Below, one piece after another: positions 25,105-31,831 of a stretch of DNA of 31,831 bases. Where the stretch lies: contig CAJMRV010000004.1 of the NCBI GenBank assembly GCA_905215795.1, positions 1 through 31,831 of the forward strand, written 5' to 3'. The notes under the pieces are model-generated. The model was not told the DNA's origin. It saw nothing but the letters and a program-made list of their open reading frames with translations, and made no database searches. Position 1 is the first letter of the stretch. Every line of letters begins with the position of its first letter. The translations under genes and the position numbers were made by a program. The stretch comes from an uncultured bacterium (lineage in GTDB: Bacteria; Pseudomonadota; Gammaproteobacteria; Burkholderiales; Burkholderiaceae_F).

Positions 25105-25133
25105 ATACTAACGGGACGGCCCCGGCCTTTCAA
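25105..25133 (-). promoter_or_regulatory. Sigma-70 promoter of the DASS transporter gene
   Basis: On the minus strand TTGAAA (25133-25128), 17 bases, then TAGTAT (25110-25105). Downstream in the leader is a short GC hairpin (GACCCCC with GGGGATC, 25076-25095) before the ribosome site. The AT-rich stretch further upstream (25130-25200) contrasts with the rest of the window. Confidence 0.65.
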
Positions 25134-25242
25134 ATACACTTCCCTGGTTTAAATTACTTAGTTCGTCAAATAAAACCGCGAAGTGTAACAAGACTTTTCA
25201 ACCCTGACGCGTCATAGTCCGAGCCGAAACCGCCGATAGATT

Positions 25243-26301
25243 TCACGCAAAGGCCTTGATGACCGAGGCGGTGTCGGACGGAACGACCGAACCGACCTCC
25301 TCCCCGACGGGGACCTCCATGAGCTGGAAGACGCCCTTTTCCCAGGCGGCGCGCGTGATCGCGCGCATGATCAGCTCGAGGGCGGCGCACGGCGGGAACT
25401 GCTCCGTGGGGAGGTCCGCCGAGAAGGCGGTCCTGAGGAAGCGGCCCTCGCGGCCGTGGAAGCCCGAGGCGAGCACGGTGTTCTTGAGGGAGCCCGAGAC
25501 GATGAAGTTCTTGAGCATCCCGGGGAGCGTGGACTCCTCCGAGGCGAGGAGCACGTTCTCGAGGACGGCGCCCTCGGCGCCGAGCACGGCGAGCGCGCCG
25601 GCCTGTTCAGGGGTGGCGACGCCGCCCCAGGCGATCACGGGGAGGCCCGTGGCGCGGACGACCTGCGGAACGAGGTTCATGAGGGAGCTCTTCTCGGCTT
25701 CGGCGGATTCGAAGGCGAGGCGTTCGCCGCCCGCTTCGGAGCCCTGCACGATGACGGCGTCGGCGCCGGCGGTGCGGAGCACCTTGCCTTCCAGGAGCGT
25801 GGTGGCCACGCCGAGGTTGGCGATGCCGAGCTCCTCGAGGCGTTCCTCCTCGGGTTCGCGGAAGCCGCCCGAGAGGCTGATCATGGCCACCGGCTCGAGC
25901 GAAACGGCCTTTTCAAAGAGGGCGTCGAAGCGTTCGAGCTCCTCCTCGAAGGTGGGCACGTCGGCGAGCACGGCCGCGGGGTCCACGCCGAGGGGTTCGC
26001 AGTACGGGCGCATGCCTTCGGCGAGCGCACCGAGGTCCTCGGCGTCGAGTTCGACGCGGCGCTTCGGGATCCGGAGCGCGATGGCGAGCGGGCCTTCAAC
26101 GGCGCTCCTCACCTCGGCCACGAAACGCTCGAGCTCGGCGGGCGTCATGAGGGTGGCGTCCACGACGCCCAGTCCGCCTGCGCGGCACACGGCGGCGACG
26201 ATGGCCGGGCGTGAGCACACGGGGGTCGGGGCGTTCATCAGGGGCGCCTCCACATGGAGGAGCTGCCGGAGTCGGTCGGGCGAAAGTGAGGGAATCGTCA
26301 T
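25243..26301 (-). CDS. Nitronate monooxygenase / FabK-like flavoprotein with altered active site
   Basis: This 352-residue TIM-barrel protein belongs to the family of FMN enzymes that includes nitronate monooxygenases and enoyl-ACP reductase FabK. Visible family segments are APLMNAPTPVCSRPAIVAAV, CRAGGLGVV, GADAVIVQGSEAGG (179-192), LPVIAWGGVATPEQA and LGAEGAVLENVLLASEES. In most relatives EAGG is followed by a histidine that serves catalysis; here it is Glu193 (codon GAA, 25725-25723), so the usual activity is doubtful. The start ATG 26301 has AAGG about 8 bases upstream. An upstream in-frame extension lacks similarity. It lies upstream of the DASS gene on the same strand, but that gene has its own promoter. 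Confidence 0.82.
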   Translation of the reverse strand: MTIPSLSPDRLRQLLHVEAPLMNAPTPVCSRPAIVAAVCRAGGLGVVDATLMTPAELERFVAEVRSAVEGPLAIALRIPKRRVELDAEDLGALAEGMRPYCEPLGVDPAAVLADVPTFEEELERFDALFEKAVSLEPVAMISLSGGFREPEEERLEELGIANLGVATTLLEGKVLRTAGADAVIVQGSEAGGERLAFESAEAEKSSLMNLVPQVVRATGLPVIAWGGVATPEQAGALAVLGAEGAVLENVLLASEESTLPGMLKNFIVSGSLKNTVLASGFHGREGRFLRTAFSADLPTEQFPPCAALELIMRAITRAAWEKGVFQLMEVPVGEEVGSVVPSDTASVIKAFA

Positions 26302-26658
26302 GATCGAACCTTGTCGTTTAATGAATGGGGTGCCCTTCCGGGCGTGGGCACATTTTAGACAAAACATTCCCGTATAAGTGGCAGGGCTTCAAAAAGACGT
26401 GGAAAATCCGTGTTGAATCAGTCCCCGCGCGGGAGCGGCTTGCCCGCGGATGGCGTTGCGGTTAAAATCGTACCCCTCTTTGAAAATGCACCCCCGTAGA
26501 GGGTGCACCCCCCGAGCGTCCGTCCACAGGGGACGCCCCCTCCGAGGTCGCCAAGCGGGCCGCTTTGAGGGAGAATGAGGGCATCGGGCCCCCGGGGCCT
26601 CCCATCCCAACACGGCGCCGGCCATGCCGCCGGAGCCCCCTTCCGGAACCATATCAAC
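26302..26658. other. Divergent region and long leader upstream of mnmA
   Basis: The 357-base gap holds the mnmA promoter (26440-26468) and an untranslated leader of about 180 bases. In the leader TGCACCC (26487-26493) pairs with GGGTGCA (26501-26507). CCCTCT (26473-26478) can instead pair with AGAGGG (26498-26503), so the two folds are exclusive. A further CGTCC/GGACG repeat follows near 26517-26534. No convincing promoter for the minus-strand flavoprotein gene and no small gene is seen. Confidence 0.45.
26440..26468 (+). promoter_or_regulatory. Sigma-70 promoter of mnmA
   Basis: TTGCCC (26440-26445), 17-base spacer and TAAAAT (26463-26468). Transcription would begin near 26475, leaving a leader of about 180 bases. 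Confidence 0.6.
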
Positions 26659-27753
26659 ATGTCCAAGAAAACCGTGGTCATCGGCCTCTCCGGTGGCGTC
26701 GACTCGTCCGTAAGCGCCTGGCTCCTCAAGGAACAGGGCTACGAAGTGATCGGCCTGTTCATGAAGAACTGGGAGGACGACGACGATTCCGAATACTGCT
26801 CGTCGCGCCAGGACTTCATCGACGCGAGCTCGGTGGCGGACGTCATCGACATCGACATCGAGGCCGTCAACTTCGCCAAGGAATACAAGGAGCGCGTCTT
26901 CTCGGACTTCCTCCGGGAGTACGAGGCGGGCCGCACGCCCAATCCCGACGTGCTCTGCAACGCCGAGATCAAGTTCCGCGCGTTCCTCGACCACGCCATG
27001 ACGCTCGGCGCGGACTACATCGCCACGGGCCACTACGCCCGCGTGCGCCGCACCGACGACGGCGTCGAACTGCTCCGCGGCATCGATCCGAACAAGGACC
27101 AGAGCTACTTCCTGCACCGTCTCACCCAGGAGCAGCTCGACCGCGTGATCTTCCCCGTTGGCGAACTCCACAAGACCAAGGTCCGCGAGATCGCCGAGAA
27201 GCTCGCCCTTCCGAACGCCAAGAAGAAGGACTCCACCGGGATCTGCTTCATCGGCGAGCGTCCCTTCCGCGAGTTCCTCTCGCGCTACCTCCCGACGCAC
27301 CCGGGTCCGATCCGCATCCCGGACGGCACCGTCGTCGGAGAGCACATGGGACTCTCCTTCTACACGCTCGGCCAGCGAAAGGGCATCGGCGTGGGCGGCA
27401 TGCAGAACTCCACGGGCGAGCCGTGGTTCGTCGCCAAGAAGGACCTCAAGACGAACACCCTCTGGATCTGCCAGGGCCACGACCATCCGTGGCTCCTCAC
27501 CCGTGAGATCACCTCCGAGATCCCGAGCTGGGTCGCGGGCCACGCGCCCGACATGGGCGAACCGCTCACGGTGAAGACCCGCTACCGCCAGAAGGACGGC
27601 CCCTGCGAACTCGTCCGCGTCGACGACGAACGCTTCACGCTCTCCTTCTCCGAACCCCAGTGGGCCGCCACGCCGGGCCAGAGCGCCGTGCTCTACCGCG
27701 GCGACGTGTGCCTCGGGGGCGGCTTCATCGACCGCGTCGAACCGCTCGAATGA
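26659..27753 (+). CDS. mnmA: tRNA-specific 2-thiouridylase MnmA
   Basis: This 364-residue enzyme adds sulfur to U34 of tRNA-Lys, tRNA-Glu and tRNA-Gln, part of mnm5s2U synthesis. The PP-loop SGGVDSS (11-17) binds ATP. The two catalytic cysteines are C100 in NPDVLCN and C196 in STGICFIGE, matching C102 and C199 of E. coli. The fold continues with YTLGQRKGIGVGG and a C-terminal beta-barrel. I chose ATG 26659 (MSKKTVVIGLSGG), the family start; an upstream frame from 26575 is Arg/Gly-rich. The ribosome site is weak (GGAA). One predicted substrate, tRNA-Lys(UUU), is encoded at 31397 in this window. Confidence 0.97.
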   Translation: MSKKTVVIGLSGGVDSSVSAWLLKEQGYEVIGLFMKNWEDDDDSEYCSSRQDFIDASSVADVIDIDIEAVNFAKEYKERVFSDFLREYEAGRTPNPDVLCNAEIKFRAFLDHAMTLGADYIATGHYARVRRTDDGVELLRGIDPNKDQSYFLHRLTQEQLDRVIFPVGELHKTKVREIAEKLALPNAKKKDSTGICFIGERPFREFLSRYLPTHPGPIRIPDGTVVGEHMGLSFYTLGQRKGIGVGGMQNSTGEPWFVAKKDLKTNTLWICQGHDHPWLLTREITSEIPSWVAGHAPDMGEPLTVKTRYRQKDGPCELVRVDDERFTLSFSEPQWAATPGQSAVLYRGDVCLGGGFIDRVEPLE

Positions 27754-27791
27754 TCCCGGCGGGGCCGGGAGCCCCGCAAAAAGAATTAAAT

Positions 27792-27824
27792 AAGGCCCGC
27801 CGGCTATTGCTGCCGACGGGCCTT
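27792..27824. terminator. Bidirectional terminator between mnmA and the TerC-family gene
   Basis: AAGGCCCG pairs with CGGGCCTT, with an inner CGGC/GCCG stem. On the minus strand it is followed by an AT-rich run with TTTTT. A separate 7-bp hairpin GCGGGGC/GCCCCGC (27759-27777) follows the mnmA stop. Confidence 0.8.
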
Positions 27825-27847
27825 CTGCATTCTTCTCCGGGAGGGAA

Positions 27848-28567
27848 TCACTTCCTCGCCGAGAGCTTCCTCGTCTTGTTCCTTCCCCAGTAGTGGCCGA
27901 TCGCCACGACCAGGACGGCGCCGGCGACGGCGGCCGGGTAGTGCATCTTGAAGACGAGCTCGGGGAAGCGCGTCGCGAAGAACGTGTCCGAAGCCATCAT
28001 GTCGCCGCCGATCCAGCCGAGCAGGCCGGCGCCGAAGTACACGATGATCGGGAAGCGTTCGATGAACTTCAGGATGATCTGGGAGCCGAAGATGATGAAC
28101 GGCACGGCCACGAGCAGGCCGAAGATCACGAGCACCATCTGGTGGTCCTCATGGGCCTGGGTCACGGCGCCCGTGATGCCCATCACGTTGTCGAGGCTCA
28201 TGATGAAGTCCGCGACGATGATCGTCTTGACGGCCTTCCAGAGCTTGGTGGCGCCCTCCACTTCGGAGTGGTCCCCGTCATCGGGGATCAGGAGGTGCAT
28301 GCCGATCCAGAGGAGCAGCGCGCCGCCCACGAACTTCAGGAACGGCAGGTCGATCACCATGACGGCGATCGTGATGAGGATCACACGGAGGATGATCGCG
28401 CCCGCGGTGCCCCAAAGGATGCCCTTCGTGCGCAGGTCGTGAGGCAGGTTGCGGCAGGCCATCGCGATGACGACGGCGTTGTCGCCCCCGAGCAGGATGT
28501 CGATCAGGATGATCTGGCCGACCACCCCCCAGTGGAGATTAACCAAAAAATCGAACAAGGCTTCCAC
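27848..28567 (-). CDS. TerC-family integral membrane protein (putative metal exporter)
   Basis: This 239-residue membrane protein has about seven hydrophobic segments and the two TerC acidic motifs: IDILLGGDN (22-30) and ADFIMSLDN (119-127). TerC-family proteins such as Alx and MeeF-type exporters move manganese or related metals out of the cell; tellurite resistance gave the name. I chose the GTG at 28567 (MEALFDFL) because AGAGGAAA lies at proper distance and the family starts here; a TTG ten codons upstream lacks support. The leader is only about 45 bases, so there is no room for the yybP-ykoY manganese riboswitch often found before such genes. It is separated from recX by its own promoter. 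Confidence 0.9.
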   Translation of the reverse strand: MEALFDFLVNLHWGVVGQIILIDILLGGDNAVVIAMACRNLPHDLRTKGILWGTAGAIILRVILITIAVMVIDLPFLKFVGGALLLWIGMHLLIPDDGDHSEVEGATKLWKAVKTIIVADFIMSLDNVMGITGAVTQAHEDHQMVLVIFGLLVAVPFIIFGSQIILKFIERFPIIVYFGAGLLGWIGGDMMASDTFFATRFPELVFKMHYPAAVAGAVLVVAIGHYWGRNKTRKLSARK

Positions 28568-28618
28568 GTCTTTTCCTCTGCGGCAAGTGCCGCACAATTT
28601 GTTTTCTCAGGACGGGTG

Positions 28619-28646
28619 ATGATAGCAAAATCACCGCTTCGAACAA
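28619..28646 (-). promoter_or_regulatory. Candidate promoter of the TerC-family gene
   Basis: On the minus strand TTGTTC (28646-28641), 16 bases, TATCAT (28624-28619). A small hairpin TGCGGC/GCCGCA (28581-28596 region) lies in the leader. Confidence 0.45.
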
Positions 28647-28650
28647 CCGT

Positions 28651-29736
28651 TCAATCCCAAATAGAAACAAAATCTTGATCTTCTTCGGGCTCCTCCACCT
28701 CGCCCCTCAACACTTTGTTGATGGAGCTCAAGGAGAACCCCCTGTACATCAGATAACGCACCTGTCGGTCGCGTTCCTTCCTGTCTTCGGGGAGCTCCGA
28801 CCAACGCTTGCGCCAGACGCGCAGACAGCGCACCGGTTCGGGCTCCGAGATCGACTCCATGGCGTTGGCGAGCGCCTCGCCCTTGACGCCGTCGCGCTTG
28901 AGTTCATAGCGGAGACGCCGGTCCCCGAGGTTCTTCTGCCTCAGACTCACGCGGGTCTTCGCGAAGCGTTCGTCACTCAGATACCCCGCCTCCTCGAGTT
29001 TGTCGAGGATCTCGCGCACCTTTTCCGGCGCGTCGGGGTCGTCCTCGCCGCGAAGGAGCTTGCGTTCGAGCTCCTTTCTGGAATGGTCGCGGCGCGAGAG
29101 CGCGTCGAGCGCCCGCTTCATGAGGGGCTTTTTCGGACGCGTGCGCCGTGTGCGCTTCGGAGCGTCGTCCTCGTCGGGGTCGAACGAGCCGACCGGCTGC
29201 TCGACGCCCTCGTCGATGCTCCTCGGACCGCGGCCCCGGGTGAGGTCGCGCCCTGAGACGACGCCGAGTCCCTCCCAGCCCTGGGCCCGGGCGAGCGCCT
29301 CGGCGCGCGAGGGCTTGCGGGAAGCCGTGCGGGTGGAAGTTCGGTCGGGGCGGCGGGATTCGAACTCGAGACCCCTTGATTCCGTGGCCGGCTGCGGGGA
29401 GAGCCTCGGCGGCTCCTCGTCCCCGAGGGCGTCCCCGAAGGCGGGCGTCGTCTTCATCACGGGCGGCTTCCCCGAGCCCACGACGCCGGAAGGCGATCCA
29501 GGGGCGGACGCGCCGCCGGTGACGGGACCGTCGTCCTCGAGGATCACGGGGCCGAAGGCGCCGGTGAATCCCCCGAAGAGGGTGCCCTGCTCGGGTTCCG
29601 GACTCCGGGGACGGGACTTCGGGGGTTTCGGCGGCTTCGGTGTGCGGGCGACGCGTGTCCTGTCGGACGGACGGCCTCCCTCGAGCGGCTCGAGTCCCTC
29701 TTCGCCCCAGACGACGAGTTCGGGCTTCTCAGACAT
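28651..29736 (-). CDS. recX: RecX regulatory protein with long N-terminal extension
   Basis: This 361-residue protein has its RecX domain only in the C-terminal part (about 206-344): three-helix repeats with ALDALSRRDHSRKELERKL, LEEAGYLSDERFAKTRV and YLMYRGFSLSSINKVL. RecX binds RecA filaments and damps recombinase and coprotease activity. Usual RecX is about 150 residues. Here about 205 residues of Pro/Ser/Gly/Arg-rich, probably disordered sequence precede it. The extension includes EQGTLFGGF, whose QGTLF (50-54) resembles the beta-clamp binding motif QL(S/D)LF. The ATG at 29736 has a GGAGGA ribosome site, so the extension is probably translated. It lies downstream of recA behind a strong terminator, so expression may need read-through. 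Confidence 0.9.
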   Translation of the reverse strand: MSEKPELVVWGEEGLEPLEGGRPSDRTRVARTPKPPKPPKSRPRSPEPEQGTLFGGFTGAFGPVILEDDGPVTGGASAPGSPSGVVGSGKPPVMKTTPAFGDALGDEEPPRLSPQPATESRGLEFESRRPDRTSTRTASRKPSRAEALARAQGWEGLGVVSGRDLTRGRGPRSIDEGVEQPVGSFDPDEDDAPKRTRRTRPKKPLMKRALDALSRRDHSRKELERKLLRGEDDPDAPEKVREILDKLEEAGYLSDERFAKTRVSLRQKNLGDRRLRYELKRDGVKGEALANAMESISEPEPVRCLRVWRKRWSELPEDRKERDRQVRYLMYRGFSLSSINKVLRGEVEEPEEDQDFVSIWD

Positions 29737-29778
29737 CGTTTGCTTCCTCCGGTGGAGTCGATACTCCCTTTATAAACG

Positions 29779-29823
29779 AAAAGCTCCCCGCAGTCGTCCA
29801 TGAGAGTGGACGCCCCGGGGAGC
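29779..29823 (-). terminator. Intrinsic terminator between recA and recX
   Basis: On the minus strand GCTCCCCG pairs with CGGGGAGC, with an inner GTCC/GGAC stem, followed by TTTTCGTTT. A separate 8-bp hairpin GGACCCCG/CGGGGTCC (29831-29855) precedes it. In E. coli a comparable recA-recX terminator lets only a small share of transcripts reach recX. Confidence 0.88.
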
Positions 29824-29870
29824 GGACCTCGGACCCCGCTTCAACGTCGGGGTCCTTCCTGCGGGACCGG

Positions 29871-30959
<1,089 letters not shown>

Positions 30960-31396
30960 GAGTTGTGCTCCGTGGTTTCGGGCGGCCTTCTTTTCCCTTG
31001 TCGATCAAGGGTTTTGATGACGTCCCGTGTTTGTTGATGCTTATCATCTTACCTGAGAAATCCAGTGCAAGGGTGCAAATTTCATAAGGGATAACCCTAT
31101 CAATGCATCTCCTGCGACACGTATTGACGCATAGCTGCGGCCTCCCTTCGGGAGCCCCTTGGAGGAGAAGGCGGGAAGACCCAAGAACAGGGGATGACGT
31201 GAAAAGGGTACACCTCCCCGAATCCCCTTATTCTTCATATGTTTGGTACAATCTTTCTTCCCCGGGGAGCCGTCTTCGACGAATTTTTTCCGCCGCACTC
31301 TTGACAAGCCCGGATTGATTGGGCAAAATGCAACATCTCGATTGCGAACGCACTCCCGATTGATTCGGTTGAGGGCATCCGATCGAGGGTTAGTGC
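30960..31396. other. Divergent intergenic region between recA and the tRNA array
   Basis: These 437 bases hold the tRNA promoter (31301-31329) and, further upstream, an extended -10 TGGTACAAT (TACAAT 31247-31252) with no -35. Small inverted repeats lie at 31085-31101 (ATA-GGG/CCC-TAT) and 31139-31156 (GG-CTCCC/GGGAG-CC). On the recA side I see no clear -35/-10 pair. No protein gene is supported; a minus-strand frame at 31044-31307 has no recognisable product or ribosome site. Confidence 0.45.
31301..31329 (+). promoter_or_regulatory. Sigma-70 promoter of the tRNA-Lys array
   Basis: A perfect TTGACA -35 (31301-31306), a 17-base spacer and CAAAAT (31324-31329). It is the best -35 in the window and lies about 65 bases before the first tRNA, fitting a highly expressed stable-RNA unit. 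Confidence 0.8.
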
Positions 31397-31472
31397 GGGT
31401 CGTTAGCTCAGTTGGTAGAGCAGCGGACTTTTAATCCGTTGGTCGTGGGTTCGAGTCCCGCACGACCCACCA
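31397..31472 (+). tRNA. tRNA-Lys (anticodon TTT)
   Basis: A full 76-base cloverleaf: acceptor GGGTCGT/ACGACCC, D-arm GCTC/GAGC, anticodon loop CTTTTAA with TTT at 31430-31432, T-arm GTGGG/CCCGC with TTCGAGT, and encoded CCA. U34 is a predicted target of MnmA (26659). It differs from the following copies in the acceptor, T-arm and anticodon. Confidence 0.98.
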
Positions 31473-31487
31473 AAACTTGTAGGAAAT

Positions 31488-31563
31488 GGGAACGTAGCTC
31501 AGTTGGTAGAGCAGCGGACTCTTAATCCGTCGGTCCAGGGTTCGAATCCCTGCGTTCCCACCA
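31488..31563 (+). tRNA. tRNA-Lys (anticodon CTT), copy 1
   Basis: A 76-base cloverleaf: acceptor GGGAACG/CGTTCCC, anticodon loop CTCTTAA (CTT at 31521-31523), T-arm CAGGG/CCCTG and encoded CCA. It lies 15 bases after tRNA-Lys(TTT), so it is probably co-transcribed. It reads AAG, the dominant lysine codon here. Confidence 0.98.
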
Positions 31564-31584
31564 TTTCCCTCAAGTTCCTCTTAT

Positions 31585-31660
31585 GGGAACGTAGCTCAGT
31601 TGGTAGAGCAGCGGACTCTTAATCCGTCGGTCCAGGGTTCGAATCCCTGCGTTCCCACCA
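31585..31660 (+). tRNA. tRNA-Lys (anticodon CTT), copy 2
   Basis: Identical in sequence to the copy at 31488, separated from it by the 21-base spacer that recurs in the array. Encoded CCA present. Confidence 0.98.
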
Positions 31661-31681
31661 TTTCCCTCAAGTTCCTCTTAT

Positions 31682-31757
31682 GGGAACGTAGCTCAGTTGG
31701 TAGAGCAGCGGACTCTTAATCCGTCGGTCCAGGGTTCGAATCCCTGCGTTCCCACCA
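31682..31757 (+). tRNA. tRNA-Lys (anticodon CTT), copy 3
   Basis: Identical to the copies at 31488 and 31585, with the same 21-base spacer on both sides. Encoded CCA present. Confidence 0.98.
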
Positions 31758-31778
31758 TTTCCCTCAAGTTCCTCTTAT

Positions 31779-31831
31779 GGGAACGTAGCTCAGTTGGTAG
31801 AGCAGCGGACTCTTAATCCGTCGGTCCAGGG
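31779..31831 (+). tRNA. tRNA-Lys (anticodon CTT), copy 4, cut by the window end
   Basis: The first 53 bases of a further identical copy, through the anticodon arm and the start of the T-arm. The rest lies beyond the window. Confidence 0.93.

Larger units (their letters stand above)
31488..31831 (+). repeat. Perfect 97-bp tandem repeat of tRNA-Lys(CTT) plus spacer
   Basis: Three full units (starts 31488, 31585, 31682) and a partial fourth (31779) repeat with an exact 97-base period: a 76-base tRNA and a 21-base spacer beginning TTTCCCTCAAG. Even the spacers are identical, pointing to recent unequal duplication or ongoing homogenisation. The true copy number is unknown because the window ends inside it. 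Confidence 0.95.

Noticed and set aside
28568..28650. yybP-ykoY manganese riboswitch before the TerC-family gene
   Set aside because: The leader is only about 45 bases after the predicted promoter and shows just one small hairpin.
31050..31064. CTG...CAG pattern upstream of recA as a LexA box
   Set aside because: Spacing between half-sites is 7 bases instead of 10 and the half-sites are incomplete.
31044..31307. Possible 87-residue minus-strand gene between recA and the tRNA array
   Set aside because: No family match and no ribosome site; it crosses the tRNA promoter and the recA upstream region.

Overview
The window is about 32 kb of very GC-rich, gene-dense bacterial chromosome. Codon third positions are strongly G/C and nearly every lysine is AAG. 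The gene content is core housekeeping rather than accessory. Several markers point to a Betaproteobacterium of the Burkholderiales, most likely a Sutterella-like gut anaerobe: the long InfA2-type IF-1, RecA with an SLPG motif after the GEMGD segment, a HemG-type (quinone-linked) protoporphyrinogen dehydrogenase, a YhdP/AsmA-like giant protein and grpE-dnaK-dnaJ order. The genus is an inference; the class is fairly safe. I see no insertion sequence, prophage or CRISPR array.

Layout. 1-561: lysine-rich tail of a gene cut by the window edge. 661-2907: small lipoprotein, then an M24 aminopeptidase P. 3019-7074: the heat-shock cluster grpE-dnaK-dnaJ on the minus strand, with sigma-32-like promoters before grpE and dnaK. 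7316-12402, minus strand: ferrochelatase hemH, a YheT-like hydrolase and glnE. 12596-18352, plus strand: an envelope-lipid group made of a YhdP-like protein, a PlsC-like acyltransferase and a CdsA-fold membrane protein whose signature residues are mostly replaced. 18509-19797: infA and, divergently, hemG. 20006-23239: fadD, a minus-strand S4 RNA-binding protein and an lrgA/lrgB-type pair. 23527-26301, minus strand: a DASS-family anion/sodium symporter and a nitronate-monooxygenase-like flavoprotein lacking the usual histidine. 26659-27753: mnmA. 27848-30959, minus strand: TerC-family transporter, recX with a 200-residue N-terminal extension, and recA. 31397-end: a tandem array of lysine tRNA genes running off the window.

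How the parts connect. GrpE, DnaK and DnaJ form one chaperone machine and the first two share the same promoter architecture. HemG and HemH are the last two enzymes of protoheme synthesis, in separate loci. YhdP, PlsC and the CdsA-like protein all concern phospholipid supply or transport. MnmA thiolates U34 of tRNA-Lys(UUU), which heads the tRNA array. RecX modulates RecA and is separated from it by a strong intrinsic terminator.

Most of the window is ordinary. The best leads are the degenerate CdsA-like protein beside plsC, the long RecX extension with a clamp-like motif, a one-residue-shorter RecA loop L2, structured leaders before grpE, dnaK and mnmA, stacked terminator-like hairpins upstream of infA, and the perfect 97-bp tRNA-Lys repeat. 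I did not find a clearly new multi-gene system.
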